DNA of 64,000 nt. Origin: an uncultured Acetatifactor sp. (lineage in GTDB: Bacteria; Bacillota; Clostridia; Lachnospirales; Lachnospiraceae). Location: positions 21,774 to 85,773 of the forward strand of contig CAJUNZ010000002.1 of assembly GCA_910587755.1 (NCBI GenBank), in the 5' to 3' direction. The notes under the pieces were generated by a model. It was not told the DNA's origin and did not search any database. It saw only the letters and a program-made list of their open reading frames with translations. Positions 25,950 to 35,638 of the stretch are shown piece after piece. The position numbers were made by a program, and so were the translations under genes. How positions within the stretch are numbered: the stretch's first letter is position 1; every line of letters starts with the position of its first letter.

Positions 25950-28859
25950 TTATGCCACATCCCCTGCATTTTCCGTCAGGCGTGCCTCAAACTCTGCCTC
26001 GGGCACCGGCCTGGCGTAGCGGTATCCCTGAGCCACCCGGGCTCCGATCTCCCGCATCAGCTCCACGTCCGCTTCCGTCTCCACCCCTTCGCAGACAATC
26101 TGCGCCCCCAGTTCATCCGCCAGATCCACAATGCTCTTCATAATCTTCACCTGCCGGTCCCTGTCCTCCTGGTTCAGAAGGAAGGAACGATCCAGTTTGA
26201 TCACCGACGCCGGAATCTTCTCAATAACCCCCAGAGAGGAATATCCCGCCCCGAAATCGTCAATGGAGAGCCGCACTCCTTTCAAGTGCAGTTCATCCAA
26301 TGTCTGCTCCGCCGTCTGCTCTTCCATCTCTTCCATAACCAGCGTCTCCGTGATCTCCACCTCAATAAGCTCCTTGGGCACATGGTACTCCTCCAGAACT
26401 TTCTCGAAGCGATCCGCGAAATCCGGCTTGGTAAAATGCATCCTGGAGAAGTTACAGGAGACAGCCACCACGGCATCCCCCCGGTCCAGCCTCCTGCGGA
26501 GCATTCTGCAGACACACCTGAGCACAAAGAAATCTATCTCCGTGACTCTGCCGGTCTGCTCATAGTACGGCACGAAAAATCCCGGAGACTTCACGGCCCC
26601 CTTCTCCGTGGGATCCAAAAAGCGCACCAGGGCTTCCGCCCCCACAATCTTCTCCGTCCTCACATCCACCTTTGCCTGATAGTAGGTGGCGAAATTACCC
26701 TCAATCTCCACAGAGTCCAGAAGCTGTTCCCTCTCATGGCGATCCCTGATGATCTTTTCAATGGAGTCGTCATAGACCTTGATATTTCCGTCCCCGCTGT
26801 CCTGGATAAAGTCGATGGCCTGGCTGGCGCAGACGATGGCCCCTCTCAGGTCAACGCTGCTCTGGGGAATGTAATAGACCCCCATCTGGATCTCCACCTT
26901 GTTCCCTGTATCCTGGAAGATCCGCTCCTCCACAAAAGCCTCAATCTCCTTCACCCTTTTGGTCACATCCCCCTCCTCCGCAGAGAGCAGAATTGCAAAA
27001 TGATCCCCGTCGGCCTTGGCGCAGACTTCCCCTTTTCCGTTCACGCACTGAGACAGGGCTCCTGCGATGGAGACCAGAAGCTTATGCCCATTGTTCCACC
27101 CGTACACCACCTTGTAGCGCTGGAACTGGACAATGTTCAGATAAGCCATGGCATAGGATTGGCGCATCCTCTCCGGCAGAAGAGTTCTCTTTCCCCAATA
27201 GATCAGATAATTCAGATTTCCAATGTCAATCTCCACATCCTTGTACATCAGCTTCCGGATCCGCATGGTGTCCCGGACTGTGCGCACCGCCCCAAGGATA
27301 ATCACTGTCATGACCAGAAGCAGAATAAGAATAATGCTGAAACTGTGATTCTGTATGAACTGGCTGACGCTGGCCAGGGAGTAGACATTCCTCTCCAGCA
27401 TATAATCGTTTACCGCCCTGGCGTCAATGGTGAGAATCGTCTTGCCCAGAATCCCTGCAAGCTGGGTGTCATTCCCCCGGCAGGCCATGGAAATGCCGTG
27501 TTCCCCGCTGAGGACGCTTTTCACCTCCAGGTCATAATACCGCATTTCCGCACTCAGCAGGTACTCCGCCAGATATCCATCGCAGAGCACCGCATCCGCC
27601 CTGCCGTCCTTCACCGCATCCATACACTCCTGCTGTGTATTGCACAGCAGAAGGGAGGTGGATTCCAGATCCACCACATTCCCTGCCTCCCCGGCCAGGT
27701 AGTCCACTGTGGCCAGGGTTCCCACAGAGTGCAGGTCACGTCCCTTCTTCATCACAAGCACCAGGGGAATCTGCACATAATCTTTCAGCTTCACCAGCCG
27801 AAGGTCGCTGACCTCTCCCGCCGTGTGGACACAGTAGGACATAACATCAATTACCCCGTCCTGCAGAGCCCGGCTGGCCTCCTGGGGACTGGCCACCTTA
27901 TGCCAGGAGAGCACAAGCCCCGCCACCGCGGCAGCCCCTTCCATCAGCTCCTTGGTCAGACCCCTGCACTCTCCCTCGTCCTCATAGAGGAAGGGATAAT
28001 ATCCGTCAAAGTAGCCCACCACCACCTTGTCCGTCCGGGCGATATAATTCTTCTCCTCCGTGGTGAACACAATTGTCTTGTCCAGACGGCTCTGGTAGAA
28101 CTCGTTCATGAGCTTTGTCTCCAGCTCCGGCTCGTTCATCTTCAGATCCGCAATGGCATAATTCAGCTCCCGCATCACATCGTCATTGCCGCTGTAGCTG
28201 ATATAGTAGAAAGGCCTGGGGGCAAAACGTCCTATCAGGCGCTGTCCCTCCTCAATCTCCATAAAGGTATGGACCATGGCATCCACTTCCCCCCGGTCCA
28301 GAGCCTCCTGTAACTGGGCCGTGGAACCGTACTGTTTGATTTTGGGGGATCTGATCCCATTGTCTGCCAGATAGTGCAGAAATTCTTCCCTTCGCACATA
28401 GGTGCGCACCATTCCGAAAGTGATCCCCTTCATGGCCTCAAAATCCTCATAGGCCAGGGAGCTGTCGGAATTGGTGGCAATAATGCCGAAAGTGTAGCCG
28501 CTGGGAAGATCCGCATACTGGTACACGGCCGCGCGCTCTGCCGAGTACTGGGCGGTGCCCACCAGATCCACCTTCTTGTCCGTCAGCAGCCGCAGGGCCT
28601 CATCCCAGCTTCCGCAGTCCACATACTCCACTTCCCAGCCCGCATACCGGCACAGCTCCTCCAGGTATTCCACATCCATACCTCCGAAGCTTCCGTCCAC
28701 ACGCTTCTCGTTGTACCCATTCATGGGAAAAAAGGCCACCTTTACATTTCTCTTCCCCTTCGCGCCGGCAGAGCTACAGACCAGACCGCTGAACATGCAA
28801 ACCGTCAGCAGAAGACTCAAAAAGACCGCCATCCCTTTTTTCCACTTCATGCCCTTCAT
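25950..28859 (-). CDS. Periplasmic-solute-sensing GGDEF/EAL protein (probable c-di-GMP phosphodiesterase)
   Basis: This protein of about 969 residues begins with a signal peptide (AVFLSLLLTVCMFSGLVCSS). Two tandem family 3 solute-binding domains follow (about residues 35-265 and 270-490). A membrane segment lies near 510-535 (ILILLLVMTVIILGAV), then a GGDEF-like domain and an EAL domain (about 715-960). In the GGDEF domain the signature is ADGDHF, so cyclase activity is not expected. The EAL domain keeps GAEALVRF, ETLVMEE, DDFGAGYSS and CEGVET, consistent with phosphodiesterase activity. It probably lowers c-di-GMP in response to an amino-acid-like ligand. It is monocistronic between the vWA operon and DUF177. 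The ATG at 28859 was chosen because AAGGGG lies eight bases upstream. Confidence 0.88.
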   Translation of the reverse strand: MKGMKWKKGMAVFLSLLLTVCMFSGLVCSSAGAKGKRNVKVAFFPMNGYNEKRVDGSFGGMDVEYLEELCRYAGWEVEYVDCGSWDEALRLLTDKKVDLVGTAQYSAERAAVYQYADLPSGYTFGIIATNSDSSLAYEDFEAMKGITFGMVRTYVRREEFLHYLADNGIRSPKIKQYGSTAQLQEALDRGEVDAMVHTFMEIEEGQRLIGRFAPRPFYYISYSGNDDVMRELNYAIADLKMNEPELETKLMNEFYQSRLDKTIVFTTEEKNYIARTDKVVVGYFDGYYPFLYEDEGECRGLTKELMEGAAAVAGLVLSWHKVASPQEASRALQDGVIDVMSYCVHTAGEVSDLRLVKLKDYVQIPLVLVMKKGRDLHSVGTLATVDYLAGEAGNVVDLESTSLLLCNTQQECMDAVKDGRADAVLCDGYLAEYLLSAEMRYYDLEVKSVLSGEHGISMACRGNDTQLAGILGKTILTIDARAVNDYMLERNVYSLASVSQFIQNHSFSIILILLLVMTVIILGAVRTVRDTMRIRKLMYKDVEIDIGNLNYLIYWGKRTLLPERMRQSYAMAYLNIVQFQRYKVVYGWNNGHKLLVSIAGALSQCVNGKGEVCAKADGDHFAILLSAEEGDVTKRVKEIEAFVEERIFQDTGNKVEIQMGVYYIPQSSVDLRGAIVCASQAIDFIQDSGDGNIKVYDDSIEKIIRDRHEREQLLDSVEIEGNFATYYQAKVDVRTEKIVGAEALVRFLDPTEKGAVKSPGFFVPYYEQTGRVTEIDFFVLRCVCRMLRRRLDRGDAVVAVSCNFSRMHFTKPDFADRFEKVLEEYHVPKELIEVEITETLVMEEMEEQTAEQTLDELHLKGVRLSIDDFGAGYSSLGVIEKIPASVIKLDRSFLLNQEDRDRQVKIMKSIVDLADELGAQIVCEGVETEADVELMREIGARVAQGYRYARPVPEAEFEARLTENAGDVA

Positions 28860-29061
28860 ACCACACACCCCTTGCCCGCCTTTTCCTTCTATTTTACCAA
28901 ATCGTCCAGGGGATGGCTAGTGGTTTTTTCAAAAAATTGGCTGTTTTTCCGATTTTTATTTTGAAATATCTTATAAAAAACAGCAATTTCCTATACATTT
29001 TCAGTTTGCGAAAAAAAGCCCCTCCTGTTTTGGGTAAAATCGACGGCCTCCGGCGCCCCTG

Positions 29062-30246
29062 TCAGCTCTTCCTCTTCTCAAACTCCTTCATAAAAGCTCC
29101 CAGGTCCGCTCCGGCGAAAGCCCTCTCCAAAAGCTGGGGCAGCATCTGGGGATTGCAGGCAAAACAGGGAATGGCAAGTCCGGCAATGCGCTGGGCCATC
29201 TGGGCGTCATAATAGGGCCTGCCCCCGTCGGCCAGGGCCAGAAGGCAGATTACCGTCACTCCGGAGGCCTTCATCTCCTCCAGACGGCGCAGAAGTCCCG
29301 CCCGGTTTCCCCCTTCCTCCAGGTCCGAGATCAGGAAAAACAAGGTCTTGGCAGGATTCTCCACATATTTTTCGCAGTATACCACGGACTGCTCAATATT
29401 GGTACCTCCCCCCAGCTGAAATCCAAACAAAAGTTCCACCGGATCGTCGCACTTTTCCGTCAGATCCACGATATTGGTGTCAAAGGCCACCACCCGGGTG
29501 CGCAGGCTGGACATGCTGGCCAGAATACAGCTCATAACCGAAGAGTAGATCACGGACTCTCCCATGGAGCCGCTCTGGTCTATGTCAAGGATCACCGTCC
29601 ACTTGTTTGCCGCGGTGGTACTGGTTCTGTCAAAGAAATAGTAGTGATCCGGCACAATGGTTCCAAGATCCGGATTATAGTTTTTCAGGTTCCTGGAGAT
29701 GGTGGTCTTAAAATCCAGAGCCGCCGCCGAGGGGATGGGGGAATGTCTCCTGCGGTTGATGGAGGCGGTGACAGCCCGGCGGATGTCCTGCTCCAGGAGC
29801 CGGTTGATCTCCTCCACAATTTTTTGAATAAACCGCCGCACGCTGTCCTTGGAGCTCTTGGGAATCTGCTCCTTTAACAGCAGAATGGTGGACGCCAGAT
29901 TCACATCGGGCTCCAGGTTCTCAAGCAGCTCCGGCTCAAAGAGCAGCTGCTTGAGCCCGCACCGGTTCACAGCGTCCGCCTGGATCACGGTCACAAGGTC
30001 CTGGCCGAAAAGGCTGCGCACATCTCCCAGCCAGCGGGTAATTCTGGGATTGGAAGGGCCCAACCCTCCTCCCTGTCCTTTGGTGCCGAAGCCCCCGTTC
30101 TGGGTTCTGTCATAGATGGCAGCCAGGGCCTGGTCCATCAGGTCCTGCTGCGCAGTCAGGGGAGCGTCCCCCATCTGTCCAAACCGGTTCTGGCTGTCCT
30201 GTCCCAGGATCAGCCGCCAGCGGCGTATCTTTCCCTCTGCTTCCAT
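29062..30246 (-). CDS. vWA domain protein (CoxE/YehP-like), last gene of MoxR-DUF5682-SWIM cluster
   Basis: The 394-residue protein opens with RWRLILG, common in this cluster family, and has a helical N-terminal half. Its C-terminal von Willebrand A domain has an intact metal-ion adhesion site: DIDQSGSMG near residue 215, GGGTNIEQ, and ISDLEEGG. No signal peptide or membrane segment is seen, so it is cytoplasmic. It starts 12 bp after the DUF5682-like gene and is comparable to E. coli YehP. MoxR/vWA pairs usually remodel or insert metal or cofactors into a client protein; the client here is unknown. Confidence 0.85.
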   Translation of the reverse strand: MEAEGKIRRWRLILGQDSQNRFGQMGDAPLTAQQDLMDQALAAIYDRTQNGGFGTKGQGGGLGPSNPRITRWLGDVRSLFGQDLVTVIQADAVNRCGLKQLLFEPELLENLEPDVNLASTILLLKEQIPKSSKDSVRRFIQKIVEEINRLLEQDIRRAVTASINRRRHSPIPSAAALDFKTTISRNLKNYNPDLGTIVPDHYYFFDRTSTTAANKWTVILDIDQSGSMGESVIYSSVMSCILASMSSLRTRVVAFDTNIVDLTEKCDDPVELLFGFQLGGGTNIEQSVVYCEKYVENPAKTLFFLISDLEEGGNRAGLLRRLEEMKASGVTVICLLALADGGRPYYDAQMAQRIAGLAIPCFACNPQMLPQLLERAFAGADLGAFMKEFEKRKS

Positions 30247-30258
30247 ATGCTGCCCTCA

Positions 30259-32523
30259 CTAAAAATCAAAGTCAAAATCTTCCAGGTTCTCCACCATGCC
30301 CGCCTCCTGGGTATCCAGGGCGACGTTCACCGCCTCGCTGACCTGCTGCCCGTTTAAGTTCCACAGCTCTCCCAGATTTTCCGCAATCTCATCCCTCTCC
30401 CTGGCGGTGAAATCCGCAAAAGCCCTCCGCAGGAACACCAGCGCCCGCTTAAACTCCTCGTCGTCCAAAGTCTCCAGATAGTTGTCCAGGCTCTCCCAGA
30501 GAGAAAGTCTGGCGATAAGGGCATAGCGGTTCTTCATGGCAAGGCCCTCAAACCACCCTGCCCCCAGATCCGCAGGCGTTCCCGGTGAAAGTCTCCGCCG
30601 CACCTCCAGTTTCAGCTGCTCCGTACCCATAAGTCCCCGCTCCATCAGAACCGCCGCCGCGAACCCTGAAAGCTTTGTGTTCAGGTCATCCCTTCCCGCC
30701 ACCTGCCACAGGGCTGACACCAGGCTCTCCTGGTCCAGAGTGTCGTGGGCCAGGGCCACGCTGTTGAGCTGCTGCAGGGTGGCGGACACTGATCCTGAGG
30801 CGGCGTCATCACAAACGCAGGCCCCGGGGAGCAGCAGGCAGGCCCGATAATAGATCCGATCCAGAATGGGCAGCAGGGGAGCGGCGTCCACCCGCCGGAT
30901 GCTGCCATACCGGATCACCACGGACAGCTTCTCCGCCGTCCGGGCCAGTTCTTCCAGGGACACCGTGTCCACCGCCCGGCGGGCCAGTTCCTCCGTGGCG
31001 TAAACTGCCGCTGCCGCCATACCGCAGAAAAAGGCGTCCTCAATCACCTGGGCAATTCCCGCCATATTCTCCGCCTCCCGGGCCTGTTCCTTCATCTGTA
31101 CCCCACAGGCCTGGAGAATGGTATCCCCCTTCAGGGCGGACTCCACCAGCTCAATCTCCGCCTCCGGGGTCCACCGCAGCACCCACTGCTCCGCCCAGGT
31201 GGCATTGTCCTGGCACCTGGCCTGGGTCTGGGCAAAGCTCACCCCCAGCACCCGGAGCCTGTGCAGAAAGAAAGAACGGTTTAAATCCAGGAAAGCCGAC
31301 TTCTCCGAGGCGGCGCTCCTTTTTTCCCGCAGATCAAGGGAGAGATCCTGCGCCGACACATCCCGGTATTTTTCCAGCTTCAACTCCCGCATCTGCCGGT
31401 AGAAATCCTCCTGTATGCTGGTGCGGCTCATGCCCTCGGGCAGGCTACCTATGCCAGTGCCGATCTCCGTGTCCGCCACCGCCAGGCTCACCGCCGCCAG
31501 ACTGCCCTCTCCCAGGCAGGTAACAGCCGCGTCCCGCAGATCCCGCAGGGCCGGAATCTTTCCACCCCGCATCCTGGCAAGCTCCAGGGCAAGCCGCACC
31601 GCCTCTATGACCCCTGCGGAAGACACAGGGGTACCGCTCTCCCGCAGATATGCCGCAATTCTGGACAGGTAGCTGTAGGCGGTGCCCATGGGCTGTCCCC
31701 TCAAAAAAGCCTCCCACACCAGGGCATAGTAGGCAGGAGCCCTGTTTCCCGCCCCATAGCCGGATCTGGAGGAGAGTCTGTAGTCAGAATAGGGCATCAG
31801 TGTGTGGGAGGCCTCTGTTCTGGGCAGCGCTTTCAGGGCTTCTTCCTCCTCCCGGGAGGGCGGCTGTGACCAGTTTTTCAGTCCTTCCACATGGTAGGAT
31901 CCAGTGACCACCACCATGTCATCCGGGGCCACCCCTTCCTCCACCGCCGTTCTGATCTGACGGCGCATCCAGGCTTCCCGAAGCTGGATCTCCGCCCAGT
32001 CCCGCTCCCTCTCCCGGGTCAGCTCCCGAAGATTCTCTCCGAAAAGATTGGCTCCCGCATGGTATCCCTGGGCCGTGCCCGCCTGCTCCATGGTGCGCTC
32101 CCAGAAAGTCTCATGGCCGTCCTCCCCTGTCCTGGCGTCCAGAGCCCGGTACACATCCAGCCGGTCTTCCTCCCCTTCCGGCGCTTCCGCCTCCCTGGGC
32201 AGAGCCAGGAAAACCTCTGTGGGGAGATCCATAAACCGGCAGGGGACCTTGTTCTCGCCGCACCACAGCACTGCCTGGTACTCCGGGGAGTAAACCGCAA
32301 AGGGATAGAGAATGGTCCGCACGGGCACCGCCATGGTATATGCCAGCACCGCCATGGGAGGCCTGGCCTTGGGGTTCTGCATGTGGACAAGTTCATCCCC
32401 CAGATCGCAGGGGCCCTCCACCAGCACCAGCTTAGGCCGTCTCTCCTCCAGAAATTCCCGCAGATAGAATGCCCCCGCCGGGGACAGGTGCCTGATTCCA
32501 TAAAAGAAAGGTTCCTTGCTCAT
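30259..32523 (-). CDS. DUF5682 family protein (YehM-like)
   Basis: This 754-residue protein starts with FYGIRHLSPAGAFYLREFL followed by LVLVEGPCD, the N-terminal hallmark of DUF5682 proteins. These occur almost only beside MoxR ATPase, vWA and SWIM-domain genes. MVVVTGSYHVEGL near residue 220 and an alpha-helical C-terminal half complete it. No membrane segment or enzyme motif is recognised with confidence; the N-terminal part is reminiscent of the erythromycin esterase/TraB-like fold. It lies 12 bp from both neighbours, so co-translation is likely. Function unknown. Confidence 0.8.
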   Translation of the reverse strand: MSKEPFFYGIRHLSPAGAFYLREFLEERRPKLVLVEGPCDLGDELVHMQNPKARPPMAVLAYTMAVPVRTILYPFAVYSPEYQAVLWCGENKVPCRFMDLPTEVFLALPREAEAPEGEEDRLDVYRALDARTGEDGHETFWERTMEQAGTAQGYHAGANLFGENLRELTRERERDWAEIQLREAWMRRQIRTAVEEGVAPDDMVVVTGSYHVEGLKNWSQPPSREEEEALKALPRTEASHTLMPYSDYRLSSRSGYGAGNRAPAYYALVWEAFLRGQPMGTAYSYLSRIAAYLRESGTPVSSAGVIEAVRLALELARMRGGKIPALRDLRDAAVTCLGEGSLAAVSLAVADTEIGTGIGSLPEGMSRTSIQEDFYRQMRELKLEKYRDVSAQDLSLDLREKRSAASEKSAFLDLNRSFFLHRLRVLGVSFAQTQARCQDNATWAEQWVLRWTPEAEIELVESALKGDTILQACGVQMKEQAREAENMAGIAQVIEDAFFCGMAAAAVYATEELARRAVDTVSLEELARTAEKLSVVIRYGSIRRVDAAPLLPILDRIYYRACLLLPGACVCDDAASGSVSATLQQLNSVALAHDTLDQESLVSALWQVAGRDDLNTKLSGFAAAVLMERGLMGTEQLKLEVRRRLSPGTPADLGAGWFEGLAMKNRYALIARLSLWESLDNYLETLDDEEFKRALVFLRRAFADFTARERDEIAENLGELWNLNGQQVSEAVNVALDTQEAGMVENLEDFDFDF

Positions 32524-32535
32524 AGTGAACGCTCC

Positions 32536-33624
32536 TTACCGATTCAACTCCCTGCAGGCTTCGTACAGTCCCAACCAGCGTGAACCCCGTTTTTTCATCA
32601 CATTCTCCAGGTATTCCTTCCAGGCCAGAACATCCTTCTCCTCCTCTTTCACCACCGCCCCCTGCAGTCCCGCTGCCAGGTCATAGTCGGTGACGGCACC
32701 GCTGCCAAAGCTCCCTGCCAGAGCCATGCTGTTGCACAGCAGAGAGATGGCCTCCGCCGTGGACAGCACTCCCGAGGCGGACTTTACCTTCTGGCTCCGG
32801 TCCAGAGTCTCGCCGTTTCTCAACTCCCGGAAGATGGTGCAGACCTTCTCCACCACCTCCTGGTCAGGAATCGCCGCGTTCAGATCCAGGTTCCCGGCCT
32901 GCTGTTCCACCCTGGTTCTGACAATCTCCATCTCCGCCTCCAAATCCGCAGGCGTGGGCAGCACCACTATGTTAAACCGCCGTTTCAGCGCTGCGGACAT
33001 CTCATTCACCCCTTTGTCCCGGGTGTTGGCGGTGGCGATGACGGAAAATCCCTTTCTGGCCGGCACCTCCATCCCAAGCTCCGGCACGGAGATTCGCTTC
33101 TCCGAGAGCACGGAGATCAGGGCGTCCTGAACCTCGCTGGCACAACGGGAGATCTCCTCCACCCTGGCGATGGTGCCTGTCTCCATGGCCGTCATCACGG
33201 GAGTCTTCAGCATGGCGGCGGGAGAAGGCCCCTGGGCGATTAACATGGCATAGTTCCAGGAATAGCGGATCTGTTCCTCCGTGGTTCCCGCCGTACCCTG
33301 AACCACCTTGGTGGAATCCCCGTTGATGGCCGCGCACAGGTGCTCCGACAGCCAGCTTTTGGCCGTGCCCGGCTCCCCGATCAAAAGCAGAGCCCTGTCT
33401 GTGACCAGGGTGGCGATGGCGATTTCCACCAGTCTCTCCTGGCCGATATATTTTGGCGTAATCTTTGTCTTTCCCGCCGTGCCCCCGCAGATATACGTCC
33501 GCACAGAACGGGGTGACATCCTCCATCCTGTGGGGACAGGATCCTTCTCCGCCGCTATCAGGGCATCAATCTCCTTCTGGAAAAGCTGCTCCGCAGGCAG
33601 CCTCTGCACATTGTTCTGTTCCAT
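32536..33624 (-). CDS. MoxR-type AAA+ ATPase (YehL-like)
   Basis: The 362-residue ATPase has Walker A GEPGTAKSW near residue 81, a Walker B-like strand ending VEEISR, sensor 1 in SVIATANTRDKG, and an arginine-rich ALKRRFN. This is the MoxR/RavA pattern. MoxR ATPases act with vWA partners as chaperones. It lies between the helical-repeat gene (28 bp) and the DUF5682 gene (12 bp), matching the position of yehL in the related E. coli cluster. Confidence 0.88.
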   Translation of the reverse strand: MEQNNVQRLPAEQLFQKEIDALIAAEKDPVPTGWRMSPRSVRTYICGGTAGKTKITPKYIGQERLVEIAIATLVTDRALLLIGEPGTAKSWLSEHLCAAINGDSTKVVQGTAGTTEEQIRYSWNYAMLIAQGPSPAAMLKTPVMTAMETGTIARVEEISRCASEVQDALISVLSEKRISVPELGMEVPARKGFSVIATANTRDKGVNEMSAALKRRFNIVVLPTPADLEAEMEIVRTRVEQQAGNLDLNAAIPDQEVVEKVCTIFRELRNGETLDRSQKVKSASGVLSTAEAISLLCNSMALAGSFGSGAVTDYDLAAGLQGAVVKEEEKDVLAWKEYLENVMKKRGSRWLGLYEACRELNR

Positions 33625-33652
33625 ACCTTTCCTCTCCTATCGCTTTATGGAT

Positions 33653-35587
33653 TTATATATCGGGGCAGGCAATGTATTCCTCCAGGAATTCCGTGCAGCC
33701 CTTGGCCCCCTTAAGCCTTCCGCACTTGAACAGCTCCAGTACTCCCCGGGCCTCCGCCGCCCTGCTCTCCGGACTTCCCGGAATATCTCTGAAATAACAC
33801 TCCAGGGACCAGGCGCTGACACTGTTGGTCCTTTTGCGGGAGAAATGATTTACCGCCAGGCCGCTGCACTCCTTAAATCCCCACTTTTTCAGCGGTTCCA
33901 GGTATTCATAATTGTCCTTGGCAGCCAGGGCGCGGCTGTATAGATACGCTCCCACCTGGTTGCAGATCTCTTCCCTGCCCTCTTCCTCCCGGGGACGGAT
34001 CCAGCCCGCCAGAAGCCGGTCGGTCCATGAATCTTTCAGGCTCATGAGCAGATCATACATTCCCGGGGACACAGGGTTCCCAGGATGGCAGACCATCCGC
34101 TGCCTTTCCCTCATCATATCCGTGTCCATAGTGCAGAGCGTATAGTTCCCGGCCTCGTCGGCTTTCAGGCACTCCAGGGCCTGCCAAACCCTTCCCTGCA
34201 GCTCCTTCCGGCTCTTTCCCTTTGACTTGGACAGAAAATCCTCCAGAAGCTCCTGACATTCCTCCGGAGACCTGGTCTCCAGGGCCCCGGCCATGGCCGC
34301 AGGAAAATACACACCGCCATAAGCGTCGTACAGCTCCCGGGCCAGAACTGCCAGCTCCGGATCCGGCGCCAGCAGCAGGGTATACTGCAAAATATTCCCA
34401 ATGACTTGGCTGAACACTTGATCCATGTTCTGGTACGCTCTCAGGGGCAGGTAATACTGCATTATATCCTTAGTGCCCTCCCAGGGTACATCCAGGCCGG
34501 TGCCCAGAGCTGCAGCCGCACGGTAACAGCGGCAGGCGGCCTCTCCCCGCTTCCGGGGCAGTGTCTGAAGACAGGTTTCCAAAATATTATAGGTGTCCTT
34601 GTCAGCCTTCCTCTCCCCCTTCTGCCACTGGTCAAGAACCTGGAGAAAAATCTGAGCCAGAATCTCAGTCGCCTCCTCCCTGGAGGACCACTCCAGAAAA
34701 GTCAGCGCCTCCCGTGGCTTCTTTTCCGCCAGAGTCCGGAAAAACTTCCAGACTTCTTCCCCTTCCATGGAGGCCAGAACATAGTGGACCATTTTTTTGT
34801 TGTTTCCCTTTTCCTCCGCCCGAATCCTCAGCAATAGTTCCTGATTTTCCTGACTGCAGCCAAGGGCATGGATGAGAGCCGTCCGCACGTCCTTGGCCGC
34901 CTGAGGAAGCTGTTCCAGGTAAAAGCTGTTGGCCTTCGCACCGGCCAGTTCCTCCATGACCCGGATCCGACGCACCATCTCCTTCCCGCCCTTGGGGTCA
35001 AAGCCTTTCCGAAGAAGGGGATTTATGGCCTCCCAGGTGTGAGGGCTGCTGTGCCCGTCCTGGATCAGCCATTCCGCCGCATTCTCTGCCAGTTCCCCGT
35101 AGGAGGCGCCCAGGGCCGCCACCAGGGCAGATTGCACACGATAATCCTGGAAAAGCTCCGGGTGCTCTCGCCGCAGTTCCACCACATAACTGTACCTGCC
35201 GCTGCCGGAGCGGCACAGGGCATCCAGAAGAGCGGAGAGCACAGAATAAGGCACCTCTGTCACAGACAGGGGCAGCTCCTCTTTTTCCGCAGGCAGCGGC
35301 CGGAGTTCCCCGCCTGCGTCCACCACTCCCTGGGTACAGAGCACCGCATCCACCAGGGTCAGGGCGTCCAGAAGAGCTCCCGCCCTGTCCGGACAGTTCT
35401 CCTCCAGAACCGCCCGGGCCAGCTGCCCTATCCGGGCAAAGACCGGGGAAGCCTTCTCCAGAGGAGCCAGGTTCTCCAGAGCCCGCCTCAGCCGGAAGTC
35501 CTCGGTGATCAGGCCCGTCCCCGCCACGGCCCCCACTTTCAGCCTCTCTCTCAGTTCATACACGGGTGTTATATCCATTTTAACCAC
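33653..35587 (-). CDS. Helical-repeat protein of the MoxR-vWA cluster (DUF5691-like)
   Basis: This 644-residue protein is predicted all-helical, with HEAT-like repeats through the middle. A C-terminal segment WNLE-type core (SVSAWSLECYFRDIPGSP, then VNHFSRKRTN just before it) is conserved in the partner proteins I know from actinobacterial and cyanobacterial versions of this cluster, often labelled DUF5691. I recognise the family by context more than by sequence. It probably acts as a scaffold or substrate adaptor for the ATPase. The 51 bp gap to the SWIM gene and 28 bp to the ATPase gene keep it in the operon. Confidence 0.6.
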   Translation of the reverse strand: MVKMDITPVYELRERLKVGAVAGTGLITEDFRLRRALENLAPLEKASPVFARIGQLARAVLEENCPDRAGALLDALTLVDAVLCTQGVVDAGGELRPLPAEKEELPLSVTEVPYSVLSALLDALCRSGSGRYSYVVELRREHPELFQDYRVQSALVAALGASYGELAENAAEWLIQDGHSSPHTWEAINPLLRKGFDPKGGKEMVRRIRVMEELAGAKANSFYLEQLPQAAKDVRTALIHALGCSQENQELLLRIRAEEKGNNKKMVHYVLASMEGEEVWKFFRTLAEKKPREALTFLEWSSREEATEILAQIFLQVLDQWQKGERKADKDTYNILETCLQTLPRKRGEAACRCYRAAAALGTGLDVPWEGTKDIMQYYLPLRAYQNMDQVFSQVIGNILQYTLLLAPDPELAVLARELYDAYGGVYFPAAMAGALETRSPEECQELLEDFLSKSKGKSRKELQGRVWQALECLKADEAGNYTLCTMDTDMMRERQRMVCHPGNPVSPGMYDLLMSLKDSWTDRLLAGWIRPREEEGREEICNQVGAYLYSRALAAKDNYEYLEPLKKWGFKECSGLAVNHFSRKRTNSVSAWSLECYFRDIPGSPESRAAEARGVLELFKCGRLKGAKGCTEFLEEYIACPDI

Positions 35588-35638
35588 ACCTTTCCTAATA
35601 GAAAACTAACTCCATGATGCTCACCAGAGCATGAAATT

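Noticed and set aside
26286..28313. 675-codon plus-strand frame opposite the EAL gene
   Set aside because: The minus-strand protein has clear solute-binding, GGDEF-like and EAL domains across the same DNA, so this is a shadow.
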